Source of the DNA: Pseudonocardia parietis
Lineage (GTDB): Bacteria > Actinomycetota > Actinomycetes > Mycobacteriales > Pseudonocardiaceae
DNA: 64,000 nt
Direction of reading: 5' to 3'
Assembly: GCF_017876315.1 (NCBI RefSeq)
Contig: NZ_JAGINU010000001.1
Coordinates: 992,001 to 1,056,000 of the forward strand
The position numbers and the translations under genes are program-made. Below, one piece after another: positions 35,105 through 43,630 of this stretch (position 1 is the first letter of the stretch; the number at the start of each line of letters is the position of its first letter). Below the pieces are notes generated by a model. That model made no database searches. It saw only the letters and a program-made list of their open reading frames with translations, and was not told the origin of the DNA.

Positions 35105-36721
35105 TCAGCCGTCACAGCGCGCACCGTCGACCGGCGTCTCCAGGCTGATCAGGTAGTCGGCGACCGCGGTGTCGATGCAGCTGTTGCCGAGCAGCACCGA
35201 GCCGTGCGTGTCGGCGTTCACGGTCAGCAGGTGGCCGCCGAGGTCCTCGGTCAGGTTGATCCCGTCCTGGTACGGCGTGGCCGGGTCGCCGGTCGCCGCC
35301 ACGACCAGGGTGGCGGGCAGGCCCTCGATGTCCTGGGCGAAGGGGATGTCCAGTGTCGGCTCGACCGGCCAGTGCTCGCACCGGTCACGGGTCTCGACGA
35401 CCGGGCGGCCCGGGTCCATGAACGGGGCGAGCCGGAGGAACTCGCGCTTGGCCGCGGTCTCCTCGGCCGGCGTACGGCGCTGGGCGTCGAGACAGTTGAT
35501 GGCCAGGTTGGCCTCCAGGAACTCGCCGTAGCTGCCGTCGGGCCGGCGTTCGACGAAGGCGTCCAGCAGGGCGAGCAGCATGTCGCCCCGCCCGGTCGCG
35601 AGCTGTTGCAGGCCCTGCACGATCACCGGGTGGGCCGCGTCGCTGTAGAGGCCGTTCATCACGGCGTCGACGGCGTCCTCGTAGGTCAACGTCCGCCCGC
35701 CCAGCGCCGGAGCCGTGGCCGGGGTGTCCTGCAGGGGGCGTACCAGCTGGTGGAACCGCTCGGTCGCCCGCGCCGGGTCCGTGCCCAGCGGGCAGTCCGG
35801 GACGGTGGCGCAGGACGCGGCCAGCTTGTCGAAGCCCTGCTGGAACGACGCGGCCTGGGCCAGGTAGCGCTCGACGGTGCCCTTGGCCGGGTCCAGCGGG
35901 CCGTCCAGGACCATGGTCCGCACGTTCTGCGGGAACATCTCGGCGTAGACCGCACCGAGGCGGGTGCCGTAGCTGCCGCCGAAGTAGTTCAGTCCCTCGT
36001 CGCCGAGCACGTGCCGCACGACGTCCATGTCGCGGGCCGCGTCGCGGGACCCGGAGTGCGCGAGCACGTCCATCCCGCCCGAGCCCTCGGCACACCGCTC
36101 GACCAGCTCGCGGTTCTGCGCCTCGGTCCGGTCCGGGCCGAACCGCAACGGCCAGGTGACCGCGTCGTCCTCGCGTTCGGCGTCGGTGAAGCAGTTCAGC
36201 GCCGGGGTCGACGCGCCGGTGCCGCGCTGGTCGACCGCGACGAAGTCGAACCGCTCCCCGATCGGGTCGACGGCCAGCCGGTCCGCGTAGGCCCGCACGG
36301 CCGTGCTCGTCGACGGGTTGCCGGGCCCGCCCGCGTTGAACACCAGCGATCCCGTCGGCTCGTCGCGGGCCGCGATACGCAGCATGGCCAGCGCAGCGGT
36401 CCGCCCGTCGGGCTGCTCGTAGTTCAGCGGTACCTCGACCCGGGCGCACTCGTACGCGGGGTCGGCGAACGCCGCCCGGTCGGGCTCGCCGGTGGCGAAG
36501 TCCGTGCACGGACCCCAGGTGGGCTCCTGGTCGTAGAAGCGGGCGAGCTCCGCGGGCGGCGGCGCCGGGGCGTCCGCCCGCGCCTGCGGTGCGGGCCCGG
36601 CACAGCCGCTGACGAGGATCAGGCCCGCCACGGCCGTGGCGAGGAGTGCCGGGCACGCACGAGCGCCGTCGGGTCGCCGACGTCGTGGAACGGGCGTGCC
36701 GGGTGGCGAGGGTGGGCGCAT
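35105..36721 (-). CDS. Secreted lipoprotein tripeptidyl aminopeptidase-like hydrolase (S33)
   Basis: The 538-aa protein has an Arg-rich N-terminus, a hydrophobic core and a lipobox LVSGC (about residue 40), so it is a surface lipoprotein. The alpha/beta hydrolase part shows NAGGPGNPSTS, DQRGTGAS and the nucleophile GGSYGTRLG. The C-terminal TAP-like domain has VAATGDPATPYQDG and the histidine in NADTHGSVLLGNSCI. This matches Streptomyces SlpD/SlpE tripeptidyl aminopeptidases, which trim peptides outside the cell. It stands alone, convergent with the two-component system. Confidence 0.92.
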   Translation of the reverse strand: MRPPSPPGTPVPRRRRPDGARACPALLATAVAGLILVSGCAGPAPQARADAPAPPPAELARFYDQEPTWGPCTDFATGEPDRAAFADPAYECARVEVPLNYEQPDGRTAALAMLRIAARDEPTGSLVFNAGGPGNPSTSTAVRAYADRLAVDPIGERFDFVAVDQRGTGASTPALNCFTDAEREDDAVTWPLRFGPDRTEAQNRELVERCAEGSGGMDVLAHSGSRDAARDMDVVRHVLGDEGLNYFGGSYGTRLGAVYAEMFPQNVRTMVLDGPLDPAKGTVERYLAQAASFQQGFDKLAASCATVPDCPLGTDPARATERFHQLVRPLQDTPATAPALGGRTLTYEDAVDAVMNGLYSDAAHPVIVQGLQQLATGRGDMLLALLDAFVERRPDGSYGEFLEANLAINCLDAQRRTPAEETAAKREFLRLAPFMDPGRPVVETRDRCEHWPVEPTLDIPFAQDIEGLPATLVVAATGDPATPYQDGINLTEDLGGHLLTVNADTHGSVLLGNSCIDTAVADYLISLETPVDGARCDG

Positions 36722-36835
36722 GCCGTGGAAGCTAGGTCGGCCACCCGGCGGCCCGCCTCGGCCGACGGTCTGCGTTCCCCCGACCGAAGTCGGAGCGCGC
36801 CCGCCGTCGGGGGGAGCCGGCCGCGCGCGGGCCGG

Positions 36836-37651
36836 TCATCGCGCGTGCGCGACACCCTGGTCGTGCGCGGGGTAGCCGGTCACCCCGGGCCGTGAGGTGA
36901 GGGTGGCCAGTTCGGTCACCGTCGGGTGGCCTGCGGCGAGCAGCGCGACGTCGGTCCCGGGCTCCGCCTCGGAGTGCTCCTCGGAGACCAGTGTCCGCAG
37001 TCCGCCCGGGCGCACCCCGTCCGGCCCGCGTTCGGGGGCGCGGTGCACCACCCGCACCCGGACCGCGCCGGTCGCGCACAGCGCGGCCTCCCGCAGCGGT
37101 GGGAGCTCCGCCGCGGCGACGTCCGGCACGTTCACCGTCCACGGCGTCCCGGCGGGCCGGGCGGCGAGCCGGTCCAGCAGCTCCGGCAGCAGCCCGGTCA
37201 CCGTCTCCCAGTGCGGCGCGGTCGGGCTCGAGAGCCCGCAGGCCAGCGACAGCGCGATCCCGGACCAGCCGTGCAGGGCCCCGGTCAGCACCGCGCCGAC
37301 CGTGCCCGAGTGCAGCACCTGGCCGCCGGTGTTCGCGCCGACGTTGATCCCGGACAGCACGACGTCGGGGCGGCGGGTGAACCAGCCCTGTCCTGCCGCG
37401 TGCACGATGTAGGCGGGGTCGCCGGCGACCGACCAGGCCTCGATCCCGTCCAGCTCGGCGATGTCGTCGTGGGCGTGCACGGCGGTGTGGCCGTCGTCGA
37501 CCACCGCGCGGACCGACCCGCCCGCACCGCTCGCGTCGCCGGCCGGAGCGGCGACCACGACGTCGTAGCCGGCGTCGCGGGCACCTCTGGCCAGGGCGTA
37601 CAGGCCCGGGGAGTCGATACCGTCGTCGTTGGTGATCAGCGCGAGGGGCAC
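36836..37651 (-). CDS. surE: 5'/3'-nucleotidase SurE
   Basis: A TAGGGT hexamer lies 7 nt before the GTG at 37651, which fixes a 271-aa product. It begins VPLALITNDDGIDSPGLYAL, with the metal-binding aspartates Asp9 and Asp10. The other conserved parts are VVVAAPAGDASGAGGS and LSGINVGANTGGQVLHSGTVGAVLTGA (metal-binding Asn). SurE removes phosphate from nucleoside monophosphates and short polyphosphate. The C-terminal half is more divergent than in proteobacterial SurE. It is divergent from the phosphofructokinase gene. Confidence 0.93.
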   Translation of the reverse strand: MPLALITNDDGIDSPGLYALARGARDAGYDVVVAAPAGDASGAGGSVRAVVDDGHTAVHAHDDIAELDGIEAWSVAGDPAYIVHAAGQGWFTRRPDVVLSGINVGANTGGQVLHSGTVGAVLTGALHGWSGIALSLACGLSSPTAPHWETVTGLLPELLDRLAARPAGTPWTVNVPDVAAAELPPLREAALCATGAVRVRVVHRAPERGPDGVRPGGLRTLVSEEHSEAEPGTDVALLAAGHPTVTELATLTSRPGVTGYPAHDQGVAHAR

Positions 37652-37658
37652 TCGGACC

Positions 37659-37664
37659 ACCCTA
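37659..37664 (-). promoter_or_regulatory. -10 hexamer of surE
   Basis: TAGGGT on the minus strand lies 7 nt before the surE GTG with no Shine-Dalgarno between, indicating a leaderless transcript. Confidence 0.55.
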
Positions 37665-37748
37665 GGCTGCCGGGGTGCCGACCGACGGCCCGACCGGCGT
37701 AGGCGACGATGAGCCGGGTTACGGAATCGATACACAGGGAGAGAACGC

Positions 37749-39125
37749 GTGACGTCCTGGGAGTACAGCAGCATCACACCGGACGACCTCGCCATCGACA
37801 CCCTCGGGCCGGCCCGGATCACCTCCCCGCTGGCCCCGCTGCTGGACGCCCGCCGCACCACCGAGCACTACGTCGACGCCGGCGACCGCGTCCTGCTCGA
37901 CGACACCTCGGCCAGGATCAAGTCCCGCGGAGTCGACGTCGAGGAGCTCCCCGGGTTCGAGCCGTGCGGCCCGCGCCGGCAGATCTACTTCGACCCGTCG
38001 AAGACCCGCGCCGGGATCGTCACCTGCGGCGGACTGTGCCCCGGCCTCAACGACGTCATCGCCGGCCTGGTCCGCACCCTGACCTACCACTACGGGGTCC
38101 GCCGGGTGGTCGGGTTCCGCAACGGCTACCGCGGCTTCGTCTCCGCCTACGGCCACGACGTCGTCGAGCTCACCCCGGAGTCGGTCCGTGACATCTCGGT
38201 CGACGGCGGCACCTTCCTCGGGACCTCGCGCGGCCCGCAGGACCCCGAGGAGATCGTGGACTGCCTTGAGCAGATGCACCTCAACGTGCTGTTCGTGATC
38301 GGTGGTGACGGCACGCTGCGCGGCGCGATGGACATCGCCAGGGTGGTGTCCGAGCGGGGACTGCGGATCGCCGTCGTCGGGATCCCGAAGACGATCGACA
38401 ACGACATCCCGTTCATCGACCAGTCCTTCGGCTTCCAGACGGCGTTCTCCCAGGCCAGCGAGGCCATCCGGTCGGTGACGGTGGAGGCGAAGTCCACCCC
38501 GGGCGGGGTCGGGCTGGTCAAGCTCATGGGCCGGCACTCCGGCTTCATCGCCTGCTACGCCTCACTGGTCCGGTCCGACGCCGACGCCGTCCTCATCCCG
38601 GAGGTCCCGTTCGAGCTCGACGGGGAGACCGGCCTGCTGAACCACCTGCGACGACGGGTGTCGCAGCGCGGCCACGCGGTCGTCGTCGTCGCGGAGGGGG
38701 TGGGTCAGGAGATGCTGCCGCCGGTCGGCCGGACCGACGCGTCGGGCAACGCGAAGCTCGCCGACATCGGGCCGTGGCTGCGGGAGCGGATCGCCGGCTC
38801 GTTCACCGACGCCGGGATGGAGACGACGGTGCGCTACGTCGATCCCAGCTACCTCATCCGCAGCGTCCCGGCGAACCCGTACGACAGCGTCTACACCGTC
38901 CGGCTGTCCCAGGCCGCCGTGCACGCGGCGATGTCCGGGCGCACCGCGATGGTGGTCGGACGGGTGCGGCGCCGGTTCGTGCACATGCCGATGAACCTCG
39001 CGGTGAGCCGGCGCAACCAGGTCGACCCGCACGGCGACCTGTGGATGGCGGTGCTGGAGTCGACCGGGCAGCCGTGGCGGTTCGGGGAGGACTCCGGCGC
39101 GCCGACCCGGGCGCCGCACACCTGA
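37749..39125 (+). CDS. ATP-dependent 6-phosphofructokinase (long TP0108/plant-like clade)
   Basis: The 458-aa length fits the long group-II PFKs. Active-site blocks are GIVTCGGLCPGLNDVI, FVIGGDGTLRGA, the catalytic PKTIDNDIPFIDQSFGFQTA and KLMGRHSGFIAC. GGDGT (rather than GGDD) indicates ATP rather than pyrophosphate as donor. It phosphorylates fructose 6-phosphate in the cytoplasm. A GGGAGAG site precedes the GTG start. The first 70 residues are an N-terminal extension shared by this clade. It is a single gene, ending 2 bp from the convergent SirB1-like gene. Confidence 0.92.
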   Translation: MTSWEYSSITPDDLAIDTLGPARITSPLAPLLDARRTTEHYVDAGDRVLLDDTSARIKSRGVDVEELPGFEPCGPRRQIYFDPSKTRAGIVTCGGLCPGLNDVIAGLVRTLTYHYGVRRVVGFRNGYRGFVSAYGHDVVELTPESVRDISVDGGTFLGTSRGPQDPEEIVDCLEQMHLNVLFVIGGDGTLRGAMDIARVVSERGLRIAVVGIPKTIDNDIPFIDQSFGFQTAFSQASEAIRSVTVEAKSTPGGVGLVKLMGRHSGFIACYASLVRSDADAVLIPEVPFELDGETGLLNHLRRRVSQRGHAVVVVAEGVGQEMLPPVGRTDASGNAKLADIGPWLRERIAGSFTDAGMETTVRYVDPSYLIRSVPANPYDSVYTVRLSQAAVHAAMSGRTAMVVGRVRRRFVHMPMNLAVSRRNQVDPHGDLWMAVLESTGQPWRFGEDSGAPTRAPHT

Positions 39126-39127
39126 TC

Positions 39128-39973
39128 TCAGTTGAGGTGTGCCCGGTGCATGCGGGCCTCCAGGCGGACCTGTTCGAGCACGTCGGCACCGGAGCGCGAC
39201 CCGCGGCCCGGACCGTCCGTCCAGGACTCCAGGAGCCGGGCCGCCTCGTCCCAGCGCGCCTGCGCCGCCAGCACCTCGCCGAGCTCACGGATCAGCTCCG
39301 GGCCCTGGTGCCGCAACCCGAGCCGCATCCGCAGGACCCACTCCAGGGCCGTGTGGTCCTTCGCCCGCCCGTAGCTCGCGCGCAGGTTCTCGAGCATCCG
39401 GGCGAGGATCTTCCGGGTCGTGGTCCGCGGCAGCATCCCGGCCCCGAACGGGACGTCCGGGCCGGCACCGGTGGCCGTCCGGAACAGCGCCTCGCACCCC
39501 GCGAGATCCAGCCGCCGCCCCCGGTCGAACACGTCGAGATGCCGTTGCGTGCCGGGGACGCGCACCAGGAAGTGCCCGGGCATCCCGACGCCCTCCAGCG
39601 GCACCCCGGCCCGGCGGCCGACCTCGATCGTCACCACCGCCAGGGTGATCGGGATGCCGGTACGGCGCTCCAGCACGTCCGGCAGCAGGGAGTTGCGCGG
39701 ATCGCGGTACCGGCGTGTGTTGCCGGTGAACCCGGCCTCGGTGAACAGCCGGTGCAGCAGCGACTCCAGCCCTGTCACGCCCTCGGCCAGCTCGTCGAGG
39801 GTGGCGCGGGCCCGCCGGGCGGCCTCGGCCGCGGCCTGCGGGTCGCGGTGGGCGCCCGCGGCGATCGCGAGCGCGCCCTCGTCGAGCTCGGGTTCCGGGC
39901 CGGTGACCAGGCGGAGAAAGCGTGTCACCGGGTCGACGGCACGGCCGGGGCGGTTCACGTCGTCGGGCGTCAC
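39128..39973 (-). CDS. SirB1-like transglutaminase-fold protein
   Basis: The 281-aa protein has the SirB1 core with FTGNTRRYRDPRNSLLPDVLERRTGIPITLAVVTIEVGRRAGV and GVGMPGHFLVRV. A C-terminal helical TPR-like part follows (HTALEWVLRMRLGL...LAAQARWDEAARLLESW). The fold is that of cysteine protease/transglutaminases, but the usual catalytic Cys is not apparent. The function of SirB1 is unknown. The GTG start overlaps the stop of the upstream RsbA-like gene by 4 nt, so they are coupled. Confidence 0.87.
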   Translation of the reverse strand: MTPDDVNRPGRAVDPVTRFLRLVTGPEPELDEGALAIAAGAHRDPQAAAEAARRARATLDELAEGVTGLESLLHRLFTEAGFTGNTRRYRDPRNSLLPDVLERRTGIPITLAVVTIEVGRRAGVPLEGVGMPGHFLVRVPGTQRHLDVFDRGRRLDLAGCEALFRTATGAGPDVPFGAGMLPRTTTRKILARMLENLRASYGRAKDHTALEWVLRMRLGLRHQGPELIRELGEVLAAQARWDEAARLLESWTDGPGRGSRSGADVLEQVRLEARMHRAHLN

Positions 39974-40935
39974 GGGGCGCTCATCGTGACCCGCACGACG
40001 GTGTCGTGCACCCGCCCGGGGTCGTCCTCGGCCGTCCAGACCTGAAGCACGTCGGTCAGCTCGGACGCCAGCCACATGCCCCGCCCGCGGGGCCCGCACA
40101 GCGGCGGCGCGGTGAGGCCGGGGAACGCGAGATGACAGGGCGCCGGGTCGGTCATCTCCGCGACGAGCCCGGCCGGCGTCCGCCACATCCGCAGGACCGG
40201 AGAACCGGAACCGTGCTCGATGCCGTTGCTGACCAGCTCGTTCACCGCGAGGACCAGGTCGGCGACCCGGCCCCGGGTGAGGCCGCTCTGCTCGGCGTGT
40301 CGCTGCACGAGCCGGCGCATCCCGGCCAGCTCGGACAGCTCGACCGGCACGGTGACCAGCGGCGCACCGAGGTCCGACGGTGGCGGCTGCGGATGCTCCC
40401 GCAGCAGCTCGTGGTCACCGCGGCGGTGCGTGCTCGCGACCGGGGCACCGTCGAGGAGGAACTCGTCGTGCAGCGCACCGACGGCCTCCCGGGCATCGTC
40501 GCCGTCCGCGAAGCAGCACAGCATCTCGACCGGCAGCTCGCGCATGGCGTGGCCGAGTGCCAGGTCCAGCCGGGTCCAGTAGGCCGCGTCGGTGCCGGGC
40601 AGATCCAGCGGCTGGCCGACGGTGCAGACCCCGGTGGCGCCGTCGGCGATCGCGCCCCGGACCGCGCGGCTCCAGCGGCCGGCGACGGTGAACGGCGGGG
40701 CGGAGTGCACCCGCTCCGGCGGGCAGAACCGGACGTCGGCGTCGGGCCCCAGGGAACGTTCCAGCTCGGAGCGGCACCGCGGCTCGACGACGAGCAGGGC
40801 CCGCCTGCCGTGTTCGAGTGCCCCGGCGACCGGTCCGGCGAGCACCTCGGCCTGGTGCTCGGGGTCGCGGTACGGGACCGCCCGGTGGACCAGCTCGCCG
40901 TCGGGTGCCGTGACGGGCGTCGTCGAGATGCTCAT
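39970..40935 (-). CDS. RsbA-like anti-sigma protein (MEDS domain plus HATPase)
   Basis: The 321-aa protein joins an N-terminal MEDS sensory domain (VPYRDPEHQAEVLAGPVAGALEHGRRALLVV to about residue 170) to a GHKL ATPase of anti-sigma type (VNELVSNGIEHGSG N-box, GPRGRGMWLASELTD G-box). Proteins of this build phosphorylate or sequester anti-sigma antagonists. No sigma or antagonist gene is adjacent. The ATG at 40935 lacks a visible ribosome site. An upstream in-frame GTG near 41021, 4 nt after a TATCGT, could be a leaderless start adding about 33 residues. It is followed by the SirB1-like gene. Confidence 0.85.
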   Translation of the reverse strand: MSISTTPVTAPDGELVHRAVPYRDPEHQAEVLAGPVAGALEHGRRALLVVEPRCRSELERSLGPDADVRFCPPERVHSAPPFTVAGRWSRAVRGAIADGATGVCTVGQPLDLPGTDAAYWTRLDLALGHAMRELPVEMLCCFADGDDAREAVGALHDEFLLDGAPVASTHRRGDHELLREHPQPPPSDLGAPLVTVPVELSELAGMRRLVQRHAEQSGLTRGRVADLVLAVNELVSNGIEHGSGSPVLRMWRTPAGLVAEMTDPAPCHLAFPGLTAPPLCGPRGRGMWLASELTDVLQVWTAEDDPGRVHDTVVRVTMSAP

Positions 40936-41182
40936 CGGTGGTCGCGGGCGGTCGGGGTCATCGGTCGTCGGCCTCTCACGTCGAGCTCGGCCCGTCCCTG
41001 CGCAGGTGGCTTCTCGCACGCCGACGATAGTCAAGCAAGCGTGATCGCGCGGGACGGGGCGTGTGGGTTACCCGACGTTCCCCGGCCCGCACTCGACGGG
41101 TGCGGTAAGGAATGGGTCCGGCGTCGGCGCACCGGTCGCCGTCGTCGTCGAGCGACGAACCGATGAACGGAAGTGGTAGGGG

Positions 41183-41635
41183 ATGCGCGTCTTCAACGGG
41201 GTCGACGAGCTGCGAGCGGCCAAGGGCACCGAGGTCGGGACCTCGGAGTGGTTCACGGTGGAGCAGGAGCGGATCAACGGGTTCGCCGACGCCACCGAGG
41301 ACCACCAGTGGATCCATGTGGACGCGGAGAGGGCGAAGACCGGACCGTTCGGCACCACCATCGCGCACGGCTTTCTTACGCTGTCCCTGCTGCCCACGCT
41401 GGTACAGGGCGTGTACCGGGTCGACGGCGTGAAGATGGGTGTCAACTACGGCATGAACAAGGTCCGGTTCACCAGCCCGGTCCCGGTCGGCAGCCGGGTC
41501 CGCGCGAAGGTCGATCTCACCGACGTCACCGACGTCAGCGGGGGCGTGCAGCTGACCCTGGGCGTGACGGTCGAGATCGAGGGCTCCGACAGGCCGGCGC
41601 TGGTCGCCGAGTGGCTCACCCGCCAGTACGTGTGA
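41183..41635 (+). CDS. MaoC-like (R)-specific enoyl-CoA hydratase
   Basis: The 150-aa hot-dog-fold protein has the hydratase-2 motif FADATEDHQWIHVD and GPFGTTIAHGFLTLSLLP. The length is normal for the NodN/MaoC group. It adds water to 2-enoyl-CoA. Eleven nucleotides separate its stop from the thiolase gene, so both are co-transcribed and may process one acyl-CoA route. GGTAGGGG precedes the ATG. Confidence 0.93.
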   Translation: MRVFNGVDELRAAKGTEVGTSEWFTVEQERINGFADATEDHQWIHVDAERAKTGPFGTTIAHGFLTLSLLPTLVQGVYRVDGVKMGVNYGMNKVRFTSPVPVGSRVRAKVDLTDVTDVSGGVQLTLGVTVEIEGSDRPALVAEWLTRQYV

Positions 41636-41646
41636 AGGGACGAACG

Positions 41647-42855
41647 ATGCGTGATGCGGTGATCTGTGAGCCGTTGCGGACCCCGGTGGGTGGGTTCGGG
41701 GGAAGCCTGCGTGACGTGCCGGCGCACACGCTGGCTGCGACGGTGATCCGGGCGGTGATCGACCGCACCGGCCTGGACCCCGCCGTGGTGGAGGATGTGG
41801 TGCTGGGTCACTGCTATCCGACGATGGATGCCCCGGCGATCGGGCGGGTCGCGGCGCTGGACGCGGGGTTGCCGGTGAGTGTGAACGGCATCCAGCTCGA
41901 CCGCCGCTGCGGTTCGGGTCTGCAGGCGGTGTTGTACGCGGCGATGCAGGTCCAGACCGGCGCCTCGGACGTGGTCCTCGCGGGTGGGGCGGAGTCGATG
42001 TCCTCGGCGTCGTTCTACTCGACGAGCATGCGCTGGGGGGTCAAGGGCGGCGGGGTGATGCTGAACGACTCGCTGGCCCGGGGCCGGGTCACCGCCGGGG
42101 GTAAGGATCATCCGGTGCCGGGTGGGATGTTGGAGACCGCGGAGAACCTGCGTCGCGAGTATGCGATTCCGCGTGCGGAGCAGGACGAGTTCGCGGTCCG
42201 TTCGCATCAGCGGGCCGCGGCGGCGCAGCAGGCGGGGAAGTTCGCCGACGAGCTGGTGCCGGTGACGGTGCCGGGCCGTAAGGGCGACACGGTCGTGGAT
42301 GCGGATGAGCACATCCGCCCGGATTCGAACGTGGAGAAGCTGTCGACGCTGCGCCCGATCCTGGGCAAGGGCGACGATCAGGCCACGGTGACGGCGGGGA
42401 ATGCGTCGGGGCAGAACGATGGTGCGTCGATCTGTGTGGTGACCAGCCCGGAGAAGGCTGCGGAGCTGGGGCTGCGGCCCTTGGCCCGGGTCGTGTCCTG
42501 GGGCTTGGGTGGGGTGCCGCCCAAGACCATGGGCATCGGCCCGGTCCCGGCGACGGCCAAGGCTCTGGGTGCGGCCGGCCTCAGCCTCGCCGACATCGAC
42601 TTGATCGAGTTGAACGAGGCGTTCGCGGCGCAGGTACTGGCGTGTACCCGTGAGTGGAAGTTCTCTGACGCCGATTTCGAGCGGATGAACGTCAACGGCT
42701 CGGGGATCTCACTGGGGCACCCGGTCGGTGCGACGGGTGGCCGGATCCTGGCCACTCTGACGCGGGAGATGCAGCGTCGGGATGCCCGGTACGGGTTGGA
42801 GACGATGTGCATCGGTGGCGGGCAGGGCCTGGCCGCGATCTTCGAGAAGGCCTGA
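41647..42855 (+). CDS. Acetyl-CoA acetyltransferase / 3-ketoacyl-CoA thiolase
   Basis: The 402-aa thiolase has the acyl-accepting Cys88 in DRRCGSGLQ, the NEAFAAQ block, GHPVGATGGR and the second cysteine in CIGGGQG. All catalytic residues are present. It cleaves 3-ketoacyl-CoA or condenses acetyl-CoA. The start ATG follows GAAGGGACG. It is the second gene after MaoC. Its codons differ from the surroundings: many GGT, GTG, TTG, CGT and GCG where neighbours use GGC, GTC, CTC, CGC and GCC. This hints at a separate origin or a recombined allele. Confidence 0.94.
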   Translation: MRDAVICEPLRTPVGGFGGSLRDVPAHTLAATVIRAVIDRTGLDPAVVEDVVLGHCYPTMDAPAIGRVAALDAGLPVSVNGIQLDRRCGSGLQAVLYAAMQVQTGASDVVLAGGAESMSSASFYSTSMRWGVKGGGVMLNDSLARGRVTAGGKDHPVPGGMLETAENLRREYAIPRAEQDEFAVRSHQRAAAAQQAGKFADELVPVTVPGRKGDTVVDADEHIRPDSNVEKLSTLRPILGKGDDQATVTAGNASGQNDGASICVVTSPEKAAELGLRPLARVVSWGLGGVPPKTMGIGPVPATAKALGAAGLSLADIDLIELNEAFAAQVLACTREWKFSDADFERMNVNGSGISLGHPVGATGGRILATLTREMQRRDARYGLETMCIGGGQGLAAIFEKA

Positions 42856-42913
42856 CGGTCCCGGTGGGTGGTCGTCGCGACTGCGGCCGCGACGACCACC
42901 CTCCCGCGGTGGC

Positions 42914-43402
42914 TCAGTGGCCCTCGGTCTTGGCCCGCTCGTAGGACGCCTTGATCTCGCGCTCGGCGTCGGCGCGCCCGACCCAGGCGGCGCCCTCGAC
43001 GCTCTTGCCGGGCTCCAGGGTCTTGTAGATCTCGAAGAAGTGCTGGATCTCCGCCCGGTCGAACTCGGCCAGGTGGTGGATGTCGCGCAGGTGCTCCTGG
43101 CGCGGGTCGTCGCTGGGGACGCAGAGGACCTTGTCGTCGCCGCCCTTCTCGTCCTTCATCCGGAACATGCCGATCGCGCGGGACCGGATGACGCAGCCGG
43201 GGAACGTGGGCTCCTGCACCAGGACCAGCGCGTCCAGCGGGTCCCCGTCCTCGCCCAGGGTGTCCTCGATGAACCCGTAGTCGGCGGGGTACTGGGTGGC
43301 GGTGAACAGGGTTCGGTCGAGCCGGATGCGCCCGGTCTCGTGATCGACCTCGTACTTGTTCCGGCCGCCCTTGGGGATCTCGATGGTGACGTCGAAGTCC
43401 AC
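42914..43402 (-). CDS. ppa: Inorganic pyrophosphatase (family I)
   Basis: The GTG at 43402, 8 nt after AAGGAGC, gives 162 aa, matching mycobacterial Ppa; the ATG 27 nt upstream lies before that ribosome site. It shows [52 protein letters not shown] and the metal-binding aspartates of family I. It splits pyrophosphate and so drives biosynthesis. It is divergent from dacB, the same arrangement as Rv3628/Rv3627c. Confidence 0.96.
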   Translation of the reverse strand: MDFDVTIEIPKGGRNKYEVDHETGRIRLDRTLFTATQYPADYGFIEDTLGEDGDPLDALVLVQEPTFPGCVIRSRAIGMFRMKDEKGGDDKVLCVPSDDPRQEHLRDIHHLAEFDRAEIQHFFEIYKTLEPGKSVEGAAWVGRADAEREIKASYERAKTEGH

Positions 43403-43630
43403 GGTTCGTTGCTCCTTGAAGAGGGTCACTGACCACCGGAGCTCCGGGCCGGCCGTGAGGGCCGCCCACTCCGGCGGTGTCGGTGCTGCCCCCTAGTGTG
43501 AGGGACCGGGGGTGTGCCGGTGCAGGCCGGTGACCTTCTCCGGGCGCGATGTGGCAGGTGTCGCACCGCCGCCCGGACAGGTCGGCCGGTCCGGGAGCGC
43601 CCGGGCCGGGCGCAGCGAGCAGGAGGCGGA

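Noticed and set aside
36722..36835. Gap between the secreted peptidase and surE as a small gene or RNA
   Set aside because: No open frame with a start signal and no clear hairpin; just the peptidase upstream region.
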